The notes beneath the pieces were generated by a model. The model did not search any database, was not told where the DNA came from, and saw only the letters and a list, made by a program, of their open reading frames with translations. Shown one piece after another: positions 1-10,789 of a DNA stretch of 64,000 nucleotides. The translations under genes and the position numbers were made by a program. Location of the stretch: the NCBI RefSeq assembly GCF_004791585.1, contig NZ_SRUU01000009.1, forward strand, positions 157,170 through 221,169, given 5' to 3'. Positions within the stretch are counted from its first letter, which is position 1. Each line of letters begins with the position of its first letter. This DNA is from Mesorhizobium sp. M1C.F.Ca.ET.210.01.1.1 (lineage in GTDB: Bacteria; Pseudomonadota; Alphaproteobacteria; Rhizobiales; Rhizobiaceae).

Positions 1-1
1 C

Positions 2-217
2 ATCGAGGCAGTCTGCAAGCGCCATGGCGTTCGGCTGATCGAGGCTGCGCTGCAGTTCCCGCTGCGGCATCCTTGCGTGATGTCGGTGATCCCCGGCGGT
101 CAGCGGCCGGCCGAGGTCGAAAGCAACCGAGCGCTGCTCGACGTCAAGATCCCGGGGGACTTGTGGGCGGATCTCAAGCAGGAAGGCCTGATGCGCGCCG
201 ACGCGCCGACCGGTTAA
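2..217 (+). CDS. Aldo/keto reductase, C-terminal fragment (cut by window edge)
   Basis: The open frame runs in from the left edge and gives the last 71 residues of a protein. The stretch AALQFPLRHP, then VMSVIPGG and VESNRALLD, is the pattern that closes the TIM barrel of aldo/keto reductases of the D-threo-aldose (L-fucose) 1-dehydrogenase type, where the PGG and downstream basic residues help bind NAD(P). The substrate cannot be judged because the catalytic Asp-Tyr-Lys-His region lies outside the window. It converges on hupB, with the hupB terminator between them. Confidence 0.7.
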   Translation: MEAVCKRHGVRLIEAALQFPLRHPCVMSVIPGGQRPAEVESNRALLDVKIPGDLWADLKQEGLMRADAPTG

Positions 218-271
218 AGCGCGCCGCGCTTTTTGGTCTTGCCTTGATGCATGTCGTGCCGCTGCAGGGCA

Positions 272-305
272 CAAAAAAGAAGAGCCGGGCAAGCCCGGCT
301 CTTCT
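272..305 (-). terminator. Rho-independent terminator of hupB
   Basis: A perfect 13-bp inverted repeat (278-290 with 293-305, core AGAGCCGGGC) lies about 20 nt beyond the hupB stop. On the minus strand it is followed by a run of six T residues. Confidence 0.85.
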
Positions 306-324
306 GAGCTTTAAAGAAAAGGTC

Positions 325-597
325 TTAGTTGACCGCGTCCTTGAGGCCCTTGCCAGCCGAGAACTTCGGCACGGTGCGCGCCGGAATCTTCACTTCCGCG
401 CCGGTCTGCGGATTACGGCCGGTCGAAGCAGCGCGTTTTGACACGGTGAAATTTCCGAAGCCGACAAGCCGGACATCGCCGCCCTTCTTCAGTTCGCCAG
501 TGATCACGGAGAACACCGCATCGACGGCGGACTGTGCATCAGCCTTCGAAATGCTTGCGGAGTCGGCGACAGCGGACACCAGTTCGTTCTTGTTCAT
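325..597 (-). CDS. hupB: HU family DNA-binding protein (beta type)
   Basis: This 90-residue protein is a histone-like nucleoid protein that binds and bends DNA as a dimer. MNKNELV at the N-terminus, VGFGNF in the middle and the arm motif GRNPQTG followed by basic residues and KIPA are hallmarks of the family, and the length is normal. I start it at the ATG at 597, which has GGAAGGGAA just upstream, rather than at the adjoining TTG. It is the last gene of the clpP-clpX-lon-hupB row, with its own leader after the lon terminator and its own terminator, so it is probably a separate transcript. Confidence 0.97.
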   Translation of the reverse strand: MNKNELVSAVADSASISKADAQSAVDAVFSVITGELKKGGDVRLVGFGNFTVSKRAASTGRNPQTGAEVKIPARTVPKFSAGKGLKDAVN

Positions 598-736
598 CAA
601 AATTCCCTTCCATGAGAAAACCGGAACTACGACTCATCCGGCAGGAAACGGACTTTAGAAAGAAGCGTTCCGGAACCCAAGCCGAAAACCGCGGAATTCC
701 GGGCTTTTTTCGACTTTTCGGAGCTTTTTTCACATG

Positions 737-761
737 AAAAAGCCGGGCTTGAAGCCCGGCT
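737..761 (-). terminator. Rho-independent terminator of lon
   Basis: An 8-bp stem (741-748 with 754-761, AGCCGGGC) has a 5-nt loop and is followed on the minus strand by TTTTT. It lies about 30 nt past the lon stop and separates lon from hupB. Confidence 0.8.
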
Positions 762-792
762 CTCTCTTTGTGCGCTGCAATGTTAGAAGATT

Positions 793-3204
<2,412 letters not shown>

Positions 3205-3424
3205 TGTCCAACCTTTCATGTCGCGGCCGCTAATTGAGCCAACCGCGAATCTTATATTAACGACCGAGCGTCGTTCCGCCTACCACCGTTTGTGACGGGA
3301 GTTTTACAGCACAGAATCCGGCGCTTCGGCCTTCCGCTGTTAGGTGGATGCGGGCGGGGCAAAGATCAAGGGTTAGCACGGTCCGTTCGTCCACTCCATC
3401 ACCAGGCGGCACATCCCTCCCAGC

Positions 3425-3449
3425 AAAACGGCGCCACGCGGGCGCCGTT
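3425..3449 (-). terminator. Rho-independent terminator of clpX
   Basis: A perfect 9-bp stem (AACGGCGCC, 3427-3435 with 3441-3449) has a 5-nt loop. On the minus strand it ends in TTTTGC, about 30 nt after the clpX stop. Confidence 0.8.
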
Positions 3450-3478
3450 CCATGAAAAATGCCGGGTGAGCTGCCATG

Positions 3479-4753
3479 TCAGGCGCTGACGTTGCCCTTC
3501 TTTTCCTTCTGCTCGGAATAGATGTAGAGCGGCCTGGCATTGCCCGAGACCACCTCTTCCGAGATCACCACTTCGCGCACGCCTTCCAGCGCCGGAAGCT
3601 CGAACATGGTGTCGAGCAGGATCGCTTCCATGATGGAGCGCAGGCCGCGCGCGCCGGTCTTGCGCTCGATGGCGCGCTTGGCGATCGCCGAGAGCGCGTT
3701 CTCGTGGAAGGTCAGGTCGACATTCTCCATCTCGAACAGCCGCTGATACTGCTTGACCAGCGCGTTCTTCGGCTCGGTCAGAATCTGGATCAGCGCCGGC
3801 TCGTCGAGGTCCTCGAGCGTGGCAAGCACCGGCAGACGGCCGACGAATTCGGGGATCAGGCCGAATTTCAGGAGATCCTCGGGCTCGACCTGGCGGAACA
3901 GGTCGCCGGTGCGGCGATCCTCGGGCGAGGCCACCGTGGCGCCGAAGCCGATCGAGGTCTTGCGGCCGCGATCCGAGATGATCTTGTCGAGCCCGGCGAA
4001 GGCGCCGCCGCAGATGAACAGGATGTTGGCGGTGTCGACCTGCAGGAATTCCTGCTGCGGATGCTTGCGGCCGCCCTGCGGCGGCACGGAAGCGACCGTG
4101 CCCTCCATGATCTTCAAGAGCGCCTGCTGCACGCCCTCGCCCGACACGTCGCGGGTGATCGAGGGGTTGTCCGACTTGCGCGAGATCTTGTCGATCTCGT
4201 CGATATAGACGATGCCACGCTGGGCGCGCTCGACATTGTAGTCGGCCGACTGCAACAGCTTCAGGATGATGTTCTCGACGTCCTCGCCGACATACCCGGC
4301 CTCGGTCAGCGTCGTGGCGTCGGCCATGGTGAAGGGCACGTCGATGATGCGGGCGAGCGTCTGCGCAAGCAGCGTCTTGCCGCAGCCGGTCGGGCCGATC
4401 AGCAGGATATTCGACTTCGCCAACTCTACGTCGTTGTTCTTGCCGGCATGCGCGAGGCGCTTGTAGTGGTTGTGGACGGCCACCGACAGCACCCGCTTGG
4501 CGTAGGGCTGGCCGATGACATAGTCGTCGAGGACCTTGAGGATCTCCTGCGGGGTCGGAACGCCCTCGCGCGACTTCACCATCGAGGTCTTGTTCTCCTC
4601 GCGGATGATGTCCATGCAGAGCTCGACGCATTCGTCGCAGATGAAGACGGTCGGACCGGCGATCAGCTTGCGCACTTCATGCTGGCTTTTGCCGCAAAAC
4701 GAGCAATAGAGCGTGTTCTTTGAATCACCGCCGTTGTTGCTTACCTTGCTCAT
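3479..4753 (-). CDS. clpX: ATP-dependent Clp protease ATP-binding subunit ClpX
   Basis: ClpX (424 residues) is the hexameric unfoldase that recognises tagged substrates and feeds them to ClpP. The N-terminal zinc-binding domain has Cys17, Cys20, Cys39 and Cys42. Walker A GPTGCGKT is at 120-127, and KTSIGFGA supplies the IGF loop that docks on ClpP. Length is typical. The start has AAGGA at good spacing. clpP lies 295 nt upstream on the same strand; that gap holds no gene, only leader-like sequence with one CTTAAC motif near 4943. In alphaproteobacteria ClpXP commonly degrades cell-cycle regulators, which is family knowledge and not visible here. Confidence 0.98.
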   Translation of the reverse strand: MSKVSNNGGDSKNTLYCSFCGKSQHEVRKLIAGPTVFICDECVELCMDIIREENKTSMVKSREGVPTPQEILKVLDDYVIGQPYAKRVLSVAVHNHYKRLAHAGKNNDVELAKSNILLIGPTGCGKTLLAQTLARIIDVPFTMADATTLTEAGYVGEDVENIILKLLQSADYNVERAQRGIVYIDEIDKISRKSDNPSITRDVSGEGVQQALLKIMEGTVASVPPQGGRKHPQQEFLQVDTANILFICGGAFAGLDKIISDRGRKTSIGFGATVASPEDRRTGDLFRQVEPEDLLKFGLIPEFVGRLPVLATLEDLDEPALIQILTEPKNALVKQYQRLFEMENVDLTFHENALSAIAKRAIERKTGARGLRSIMEAILLDTMFELPALEGVREVVISEEVVSGNARPLYIYSEQKEKKGNVSA

Positions 4754-5048
4754 TTTCTTGTCCTTTCACCGCCTGCCCGCCGATGATCTGGCCGCATTGG
4801 CGTCTCACCAATCTATCGCAGGAATCCGCAGCCGCCAGTGTCTCGGCTCACACAGCGCATTCCGTACGAAACACAATCAGAAAACGCTTCAATGATTCGC
4901 AGCAACCCCATGCAAAGCTAAGCCGTCGAAAATCAACATAGCCTTAACGTAGGCAATCCCGACCGTCGAGGGAACAGGCAATTGTGGCCGAAATGCCGCA
5001 AGCCGCGCCAAAAGCGCGTTATCCGGCCATTCAGCTGCCAATCAGGGC

Positions 5049-5678
5049 CTACGCGGCGGTGGTTTCGCCCAGCTCGCGCGTCGTGATGACCTTGTCGATC
5101 AGACCAAAGTCCTTGGCCTCGTCGGCGCTCATGAAATGGTCGCGGTCGAGCGTCCGCTCGATCTCGTCATAGCTTTTGCCGGTGTGCTTGACATAGACCT
5201 CGTTCAAGCGACGCTTCAGCTTGATGATGTCCTGCGCATGACGTTCGATGTCTGACGCCTGGCCCTGGAAGCCGCCTGACGGCTGATGCACCATGATGCG
5301 GGCATTCGGCGTGGCGAAGCGCATGTCCTTGTGGCCGGCGCAAAGCAGCAGAGAGCCCATCGAGGCCGCCTGGCCGATGCAGAGCGTCGACACCGCCGGC
5401 TTGATGAACTGCATGGTGTCGTAGATTGCCATGCCCGAGGTGACGACACCGCCCGGCGAGTTGATGTAGAGGTTGATTTCCTTCTTCGGGTTCTCAGCCT
5501 CGAGGAACAAAAGCTGTGCACAAACCAGCGTCGCCATGCCGTCCTCGACCGGGCCGGTGATGAAGATGATGCGTTCCTTCAAGAGGCGCGAGAAAATGTC
5601 GTAGGCGCGCTCGCCGCGATTGGTCTGCTCGACCACCATCGGAACGAGGTTCATGTAGGTTTCGACGGGGTTCTTCAT
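5049..5678 (-). CDS. clpP: ATP-dependent Clp protease proteolytic subunit ClpP
   Basis: This 209-residue serine peptidase forms the double-heptamer chamber of ClpXP/ClpAP. The catalytic triad is Ser106 (QAASMGS), His131 (MVHQPSGG) and Asp180 (LDRDHF). YINSPGG is the oxyanion-loop signature. The ATG at 5678 has AAGGG upstream. The C-terminus is short ([11 protein letters not shown]). It is first in the protease block, reads away from a 342-nt divergent region carrying several CTTAAC motifs, and is followed by clpX. Confidence 0.98.
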   Translation of the reverse strand: MKNPVETYMNLVPMVVEQTNRGERAYDIFSRLLKERIIFITGPVEDGMATLVCAQLLFLEAENPKKEINLYINSPGGVVTSGMAIYDTMQFIKPAVSTLCIGQAASMGSLLLCAGHKDMRFATPNARIMVHQPSGGFQGQASDIERHAQDIIKLKRRLNEVYVKHTGKSYDEIERTLDRDHFMSADEAKDFGLIDKVITTRELGETTAA

Positions 5679-6020
5679 GGACTACCCTTGTTGGATGGAT
5701 TCCGGCGCCGTGAAAATATGAGCAATCGGCGGAATCGGTTCTGGATCGTTAAGACCTAAATAGGATGCCGGCTCACCCTAGCGCAAGGCCGCCCCTCCTA
5801 GCCATCTGGTTAAGTCGAATCAAGCGCCCCGGCCGAAGGAAATACCCATGGTTGCGCGCCGGATTACCCCTGCCCGAAGTGCTCAAGCGCTGACCGGCCG
5901 CGACGGTAGCAATTTCTTAACCGCATGGCTTAACGACAAGCCCTAAAATCCCTGTCGGAGGGCGGTCCTTCCGCTACACTCCCGCGTTGAACCGGCGTCG
6001 TTTTTCAACGGGGGAATGTC
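5679..6020. promoter_or_regulatory. Divergent intergenic region, clpP / secreted repeat protein
   Basis: This 342-nt stretch holds no convincing gene and must carry the promoters for both flanking genes. It contains four copies of CTTAAC. Two are in minus orientation on the clpP side (5748-5753, 5809-5814) and two in plus orientation on the other side (5916-5921, 5929-5934). With equal base use about 0.2 copies would be expected on both strands. The motif resembles the TTAAC half-site of the alphaproteobacterial regulator CtrA, but the spacing of the plus pair (9 nt between the TTAA cores) differs from the classical 7. Confidence 0.45.
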
Positions 6021-6644
6021 ATGCTTCGCCAGAGCTCCTTTCGCCAAGGTTCCCTTCGCAACAGTTCCATATCCCTGGCCGCGGCCAGCCTCGCAACGCT
6101 TGCCGGCGTGTCGCAAACCGCGGCCGGCGGCCGTGCCCTCGAATGTTACGAGCCGGTGCATCGGCCTGCCCTTTACGACACCGTCTACGAGGACGTGATG
6201 GTGAGCCCCGGCGGCCAGTTTGTCGACTATGACCCGCCGATCTACGGCACGAGCGAAGGGCTGGAGCAGATCGCCCCGCCTCGCGTCACCTATGAGGCCG
6301 TGCCAGCCGTCACACGCACCGTCTACCACACGGTCAAGGTGGACAATGGCGGCTATGCCTGGGAATGGCGCGTCATCCACGGCCGCAAGGTGCTGTGCAA
6401 GGTGTGGCGCAAGGCGCGCTACGCCCGGGTCGCCGAAACCGTCATCGTCGAGCCGGAGCGCGTCCGGCGCGTCGTCCTCCCGGCCGAGTATGAGAGCGTT
6501 GCCCGCCAAGTGCTGGTGCGGCCAGGAGAGCGGCGCATCACCGATATCCCGCCTTCCTACAGGACAGTGGCGCGCCGCGTGGTGGTGCGGGAAGGCTCGA
6601 CCAGTTGGCGGCGGGTGCATATTCCGCGGCATTGCCAGGACTAG
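6021..6644 (+). CDS. Secreted protein with about four 23-residue repeats, function unknown
   Basis: This 207-residue protein has a long N-terminal signal (basic start, then ISLAAASLATLAG). The body is a degenerate repeat of the form P-x-Y-x-T-V-x3-V-x-V-x2-G-x4-W. Clear units begin at RPALYDTVYEDV, PAVTRTVYHTV, PAEYESVARQV and PPSYRTVARRV. Each looks like two beta strands, so a small periplasmic or surface beta structure is likely. Three cysteines remain after the signal, one of them close to the C-terminus. The start has GGGGAA upstream. I do not recognise a named family. It is divergent from clpP and convergent with DUF3126. Confidence 0.75.
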   Translation: MLRQSSFRQGSLRNSSISLAAASLATLAGVSQTAAGGRALECYEPVHRPALYDTVYEDVMVSPGGQFVDYDPPIYGTSEGLEQIAPPRVTYEAVPAVTRTVYHTVKVDNGGYAWEWRVIHGRKVLCKVWRKARYARVAETVIVEPERVRRVVLPAEYESVARQVLVRPGERRITDIPPSYRTVARRVVVREGSTSWRRVHIPRHCQD

Positions 6645-6669
6645 GAGCAAACTTAGTGAAGTCTGGTCC

Positions 6670-6697
6670 GACCGGGCTGTTGCTGTCGCGCCCGGTC
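6670..6697. terminator. Possible bidirectional terminator hairpin
   Basis: An 8-bp inverted repeat GACCGGGC/GCCCGGTC with a 12-nt loop lies in the 67-nt gap between two convergent genes. It has no T run, so factor-independent termination is uncertain. Confidence 0.35.
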
Positions 6698-6711
6698 AGC
6701 ACCGGGCAGGC

Positions 6712-6915
6712 TCAGGCCAGATCGACGTCGAGGATCGCCATCGAGAAATTGTAGTCGCCGTCGTCCTCGTCCTTGAAGACGATGCCGAGGAATTCATCGC
6801 CGACATAGACCTCGGCCGAGTCTTCCTTGCGCGGGCGCGCCTTCACCTGCAGCTTGGGATTCTGGAAGACGCGCTTGAAATAGGCGTCCAGTTTTCTGAT
6901 CTCGTCCGGCTTCAA
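6712..6915 (-). CDS. DUF3126 family protein
   Basis: This 67-residue protein (KPDEIRKLDAYFKRVF, then VYVGDEFLGIVFKDEDDG and FSMAILDVDL) matches the alphaproteobacterial DUF3126 family in sequence and length. No biochemical role is known to me. I start it at TTG 6915, preceded by GGAGAAG at proper spacing; longer in-frame versions add low-complexity residues not seen in the family. It lies downstream of cysE on the same strand, about 150 nt away. Confidence 0.85.
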   Translation of the reverse strand: MKPDEIRKLDAYFKRVFQNPKLQVKARPRKEDSAEVYVGDEFLGIVFKDEDDGDYNFSMAILDVDLA

Positions 6916-7065
6916 AAGTCTTCTCCGAAATGTCGGTCTGCTCGTTGGAACGCGCTTCTGACACGCCGACAATGGCGATGTAAAGGCAAGCCGGCAAGGA
7001 TAACACGGGACGACCCGCACCTGAAATGACGGCCGCGATCCGGCCGCCGTCGATGACGGCCGGAT

Positions 7066-7914
7066 TCAGATGTCGAAGCTGACGACGTGGTCCATCGTCT
7101 GCGAGGGCAGGAGCTGGTCCATCTGCCGCGAGGGCTGGTCGCAGCCGGTCTCGCCGACAACGCGCGCCGGCACGCCGGCGACCGTCTTGTTGTGCGGCAC
7201 GGGCGACAGCACCACCGAACCGGCCGCGATCTTCGAGCAGTGGCCGACCTCGATATTGCCGAGGATCTTGGCGCCGGCGCCGATCAGCACGCCGCGGCGG
7301 ATCTTCGGATGGCGGTCGCCGCTGGCCTTGCCGGTACCACCGAGCGTCACCCCATGCAGGATCGAGACATCGTCCTCGATGACGGCTGTCTGGCCGACGA
7401 CCAGGCCGGTGGCATGGTCGAGGAAGATGCCCTTGCCGATGCGGGCTGCCGGATTGATGTCGGTCTGGAACACCGAGGACGAGCGGCTCTGTAGGTAGAG
7501 CGCGAAGTCCCTGCGGCCCTGGTTCCACAGCCAGTGCGCCAGCCGGTGCGTCTGGATGGCATGAAAACCCTTGAAGTAGAGCACCGGCATGATGAAGCGG
7601 TCGCAAGCCGGGTCACGATCATAGTAGGCCTGGATGTCGACGCGCACTGTGGCGCTCCACTCCGGATCGTCGGCAAGCATCGCCTTGAAGGTCTGCCGGA
7701 TCAGGTCCGAGCCGATGTCCTGATGGTCGAGGCGCTCGGCCAGCCGGTGGATCACCGCTTCTTCCAGGCTCTCCTGGTTGAGGATGGTCGCATAGAGAAA
7801 AGCAGCCAGCAGCGGATCGCGGTTCACCGCTTCCATCGCCTCGTCGCGGATCGAACGCCAGATCGGGTCGACCGGCTGCACCATGCTCGGGCGGGCTATC
7901 GTTACGCTGTTCAT
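7066..7914 (-). CDS. cysE: Serine O-acetyltransferase
   Basis: CysE (282 residues) acetylates L-serine with acetyl-CoA, the committed step of cysteine synthesis in the cytosol. The N-terminal helical domain (DPIWRSIRDEA onward) is followed by the left-handed beta helix of hexapeptide repeats. The active-site region has FLDHATGLVVGQ and ILHGVTLGGTG. The chain ends in ...SFDI; a C-terminal isoleucine is what lets CysE tails bind the active site of O-acetylserine sulfhydrylase, so complex formation is likely. GGAG lies upstream of the start. It is divergent from the HD-domain gene. Confidence 0.97.
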   Translation of the reverse strand: MNSVTIARPSMVQPVDPIWRSIRDEAMEAVNRDPLLAAFLYATILNQESLEEAVIHRLAERLDHQDIGSDLIRQTFKAMLADDPEWSATVRVDIQAYYDRDPACDRFIMPVLYFKGFHAIQTHRLAHWLWNQGRRDFALYLQSRSSSVFQTDINPAARIGKGIFLDHATGLVVGQTAVIEDDVSILHGVTLGGTGKASGDRHPKIRRGVLIGAGAKILGNIEVGHCSKIAAGSVVLSPVPHNKTVAGVPARVVGETGCDQPSRQMDQLLPSQTMDHVVSFDI

Positions 7915-8034
7915 CGACGGTCTCCGGCCTGCTCATTCTCCGGCGGCACATATAGGCCAGATCATAGCACGGTTGAACTCAATTTTCCTTAGTGCTTTGT
8001 CAAATGGACTTGGTTCACGGAAATTCAAGCGGCC

Positions 8035-8643
8035 ATGGAAAACGAACCCTTGATCGACGAAACCCTGAAACGCGAGCTTCGCGCGCTCTATCAGGCTGAG
8101 GATCGGCACTACCATAGCCTGGTCCATATCGAGGCCATGCTGGCGTTAGCCACGGAATACCGGCGCCTGCTCCATGACCCGGATGCCGTCGAGGCGGCGA
8201 TCTGGTTCCACGACGCGATCTATGACAGCCGCGCCAAGGACAACGAGGCGAAAAGCGCTGATCTGGCGGAGAAGAAGCTTGCCGGGCGCGCCAATCCCGG
8301 TCGCCTCGCGCGCATCGTGGCGATGATCAATGCCACGGCCACCCACCAATTGCCGCCGCTCAACGATGAGAGAGCGACGAGCGACGCGGCGCTCTTCCTC
8401 GACATGGACCTGGCCATCCTCGGCGCCGAGCCGGATGCCTCCGATGCCTATGAGACGGCGGTCCGGCGCGAGTATGGCTGGCTCGAGGAGCCGATGTGGC
8501 GCGCCGGCCGCGCGGCGGTCCTGAAGAGCTTTCTCACTCGCCCGCACATCTTCCACACCGCCGAATTCCGGCAACGTTTCGAGCCTCGGGCGAGGCAGAA
8601 CCTGGAACGGTCGCTCATGGCTCTCAAAGCAGATAAGCCCTAG
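8035..8643 (+). CDS. HD-superfamily predicted metal-dependent phosphohydrolase (COG4339 type)
   Basis: This 202-residue protein carries the conserved pattern HYHSLVH (25-31), AIWFHDAIYD with the metal-binding His59-Asp60, NEAKSA and LDMDLAILG (Asp123, Asp125). That set defines a family of small HD proteins with unknown substrate. No membrane or signal segment is present. The start lacks a strong Shine-Dalgarno sequence. It converges on the GNAT gene, and the two share the palindromic CTAG so that each ends in TAG. Confidence 0.85.
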   Translation: MENEPLIDETLKRELRALYQAEDRHYHSLVHIEAMLALATEYRRLLHDPDAVEAAIWFHDAIYDSRAKDNEAKSADLAEKKLAGRANPGRLARIVAMINATATHQLPPLNDERATSDAALFLDMDLAILGAEPDASDAYETAVRREYGWLEEPMWRAGRAAVLKSFLTRPHIFHTAEFRQRFEPRARQNLERSLMALKADKP

Positions 8644-9140
8644 TCCGGAAAGGTCTCGATCCGTCGCGCATAAGCCTTGAATCCGGCACGCCCATAGACC
8701 GACTGGGCGGCCGGATGATCGTGGGTATCAGTGTGAAGCCAGAGCCTTTCGGGCTGATGCGACCATGCCGCGCGCAGCGCCCGGTCGAGCAGGAACGGCC
8801 CCAACCGCCGCTCTTGAAATGTGGGAACAAGCCCGAAATGAACGAGTTCGACGGCTGGCTGGCCGACGCCGTTGAACTCGCAGAAACCGGCGGCTTGGCC
8901 ATCGACACGCAGCACATGGATATGTGTCGAGGCGCTGGCGAGCAGCATTTCGAGCTCCGCCTCGGGCATTCGCAAGCGCTGGTCCCACTGCACCGGCCCG
9001 CCGACGGCGCGATAGAGGCGGACATAGCTAGGAGGGTCCAGCAGCTCACGCGTCACGACGGCACCGGGCATCGGCGCCGCAAGCCGCTCGCCGGACGGCG
9101 GCGCGGTCATCTCCATGTAGGTGACGAGAAGGTCGACCAT
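8640..9140 (-). CDS. GNAT family N-acetyltransferase
   Basis: A single GNAT domain fills this 166-residue protein. VELVHFGLVPTFQERRLGPFLLDRAL is split here into the beta4 strand (VELVHFGLVP) and the acetyl-CoA loop (QERRLGPFLL), and HPAAQSVYGRAGFKAY is the closing motif with the conserved Tyr and Phe. The acceptor substrate is unknown. It is 30 nt downstream of the alpha/beta hydrolase gene and may be co-transcribed with it and DUF192. Confidence 0.87.
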   Translation of the reverse strand: MVDLLVTYMEMTAPPSGERLAAPMPGAVVTRELLDPPSYVRLYRAVGGPVQWDQRLRMPEAELEMLLASASTHIHVLRVDGQAAGFCEFNGVGQPAVELVHFGLVPTFQERRLGPFLLDRALRAAWSHQPERLWLHTDTHDHPAAQSVYGRAGFKAYARRIETFPD

Positions 9141-9170
9141 GGTCAGCTCAAGAACGGCGGTCGGGTGCCC

Positions 9171-9938
9171 TCAAAGCGGATTTTCGGCGTAGAACGCCAG
9201 CACGCGCTGCTTGAAGCTCTTGTCGCCGACGGCGAGCATGTGGTCGCGGCCCTCGATGTGAAGAGCTTTTGCGTTGGGCATCAGCGCGGCCAGTTCGTCG
9301 GGCGAGCCGGCGATGTCGTCCCTGGTCCCGACGGCGATCAAGGTCGGCTGGGCAATGCGCGCGACATCGTCCTCGCTCATCGACGCGCGCGAGCCGACGA
9401 TGCAGACGGCAAGCGCCCGGCGGTCGCTGCGGGTCTGGTCGGCGAAGGCGCGAAACGAGCGGCCGCGCCCATGGCTGATCGTACCCGGATCCTCGGCCAG
9501 AAGCGCGTCTGCGATCGGATCCCAATCACCGACGCCGTCGACAAGGCCGATGCCGAGGCCGCCGAACACCAGCGTCGCCACCTTGTCCGGATTGGATAGC
9601 GCCATGAATGCCGACACCCGCGCGCCCATCGAATAGCCCATGACATGGGCGCGTTCGATGCCGAGGTGGTCGAGCAGCGCGGCCGCATCCGAGGCCATCT
9701 TGGCCGGCGTGTAGTCGGCCTCGTCGTAGCTCTTCGATGAAGAGCCGTGGCCACGATTGTCGAAGGCGATGGCGCGGTATCCGGCATCGTTCAGCGTCTT
9801 GAACCAGCCGGGCGAGACCCAATTGACGTAATGGCTTGAGGCAAAGCCGTGGATCATCAGCACCGGATCGCCCTGCCCGGACGCCGGCTGGCGGTCGAGG
9901 TAAGCGAGTTCGAAGCCGTCATGGGAAAAATATTGCAT
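9171..9938 (-). CDS. Alpha/beta hydrolase
   Basis: This 255-residue alpha/beta-fold hydrolase has the oxyanion HGFASS, the strand-4 motif DNRGHGSS, nucleophile Ser103 in GYSMGA, the acid near GTRDDIAG and His233 in GRDHML. No signal peptide, so cytosolic. Homologues act as esterases or epoxide/C-C hydrolases; the sequence does not decide which. I start it at MQYFSHDG (9938), because the frame upstream overlaps the DUF192 gene and is not protein-like. It starts 14 nt after the DUF192 stop, indicating an operon. Confidence 0.9.
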   Translation of the reverse strand: MQYFSHDGFELAYLDRQPASGQGDPVLMIHGFASSHYVNWVSPGWFKTLNDAGYRAIAFDNRGHGSSSKSYDEADYTPAKMASDAAALLDHLGIERAHVMGYSMGARVSAFMALSNPDKVATLVFGGLGIGLVDGVGDWDPIADALLAEDPGTISHGRGRSFRAFADQTRSDRRALAVCIVGSRASMSEDDVARIAQPTLIAVGTRDDIAGSPDELAALMPNAKALHIEGRDHMLAVGDKSFKQRVLAFYAENPL

Positions 9939-9952
9939 CGGTGCTGTCGCGG

Positions 9953-10465
9953 TCAGTTGGAGCCGGCGCCCGACGCCCTGGCGATCGCCGGGTGGCGCAA
10001 GAGATCGCCATCCTTGAGACCGTCCTTCGCGGCGGTTCCCGCCTTCAGCTCGAGCACGAAACGGACCGGCTGCCCCGGCGAGACGATCGCCTCCGATTCC
10101 GGTTCGCCGCGCTTGATGGCCTTGATCCTGCCGTCCTGGCCGACAAAGACCAGGTCGAGCGGCATCGGCGTGTTCTTCATCCAGAAATTCACCTCGCCGG
10201 GCCTCTCGAACACGAACAGCATGCCGTGATCGTCCGCCATGTCCTTGCGGAACATCAGCCCGGCCTCGCGCTCGTCCGAAGTGTCGGCGATCTCGATGGA
10301 GAAGGAATGCTTGCCGGAACTGGTCACCGCGACAAGCGGCGTCGGATCGACCGGCAGCATCATGGCCTGGCCATCCGCCGAACTCGGTTTCAAGGCACCG
10401 AAATAGGCGGCCAAAACGATGGCGGCGCACAGCGCGCCTGCAGTCAGCCAGTTGCGGTCAGTCAT
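9953..10465 (-). CDS. DUF192 family exported protein
   Basis: This 170-residue protein has an N-terminal hydrophobic segment (LTAGALCAAIVLAAYFGAL), a signal or anchor, followed by a single DUF192 domain. Signature elements are REAGLMFRK, GMLFVFE, NFWMKNTPMPLDLVFV and the closing VLELKAGTA. The family is widespread and still without a firm biochemical role. It heads a likely three-gene minus-strand unit with the alpha/beta hydrolase and the GNAT gene. Confidence 0.9.
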   Translation of the reverse strand: MTDRNWLTAGALCAAIVLAAYFGALKPSSADGQAMMLPVDPTPLVAVTSSGKHSFSIEIADTSDEREAGLMFRKDMADDHGMLFVFERPGEVNFWMKNTPMPLDLVFVGQDGRIKAIKRGEPESEAIVSPGQPVRFVLELKAGTAAKDGLKDGDLLRHPAIARASGAGSN

Positions 10466-10789
10466 GTGATACCTCGTCCTGCGCTCGTCCTAGACCATGA
10501 TCCAGGCGAGTGGAACCGGTTTCGAACAGGATCGACCTCATCGCGACTGGCCATCCAGATCGTTTTCGACGCAACGCGCTTCGATGCGTGTTGAGATTCA
10601 CGTCAGGCCGCGCCGAAAATGACGGGTTCCGAGCACCAGAGCGGAGCGTACTTAAGGTCCGTGAGCACCGGCCTACGCCGGCCGTAGCCTTAAACTGCCA
10701 CTCCGCTCATGAGTGCTTCGGTCGGCGAAGGCCGGAAGCACAGGAACCCGGCATTTGCAGGCCGGCATCAGCTGAATATCAACGCACGT
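10466..10789. repeat. Intergenic region with degenerate palindromic repeats
   Basis: These 324 nt between the cold-shock gene and DUF192 hold no gene. At about 10494-10534 there is a worn copy of the rhizobial ATGATCC...GGTTTCG...GGATC palindrome. At 10640-10708 an imperfect long hairpin pairs AGCGGAG...TTAAGG with CCTTAA...CTCCGCT around the GC-rich core CCGGCCTACGCCGGCC. The stretch between reads like a mobile or structural repeat, an assignment made from memory of similar rhizobial sequences and not from a search. Confidence 0.45.

Noticed and set aside
5916..5934. Canonical CtrA box in the clpP region
   Set aside because: The two TTAA cores are separated by 9 nt, not 7. Reported as a motif cluster only.
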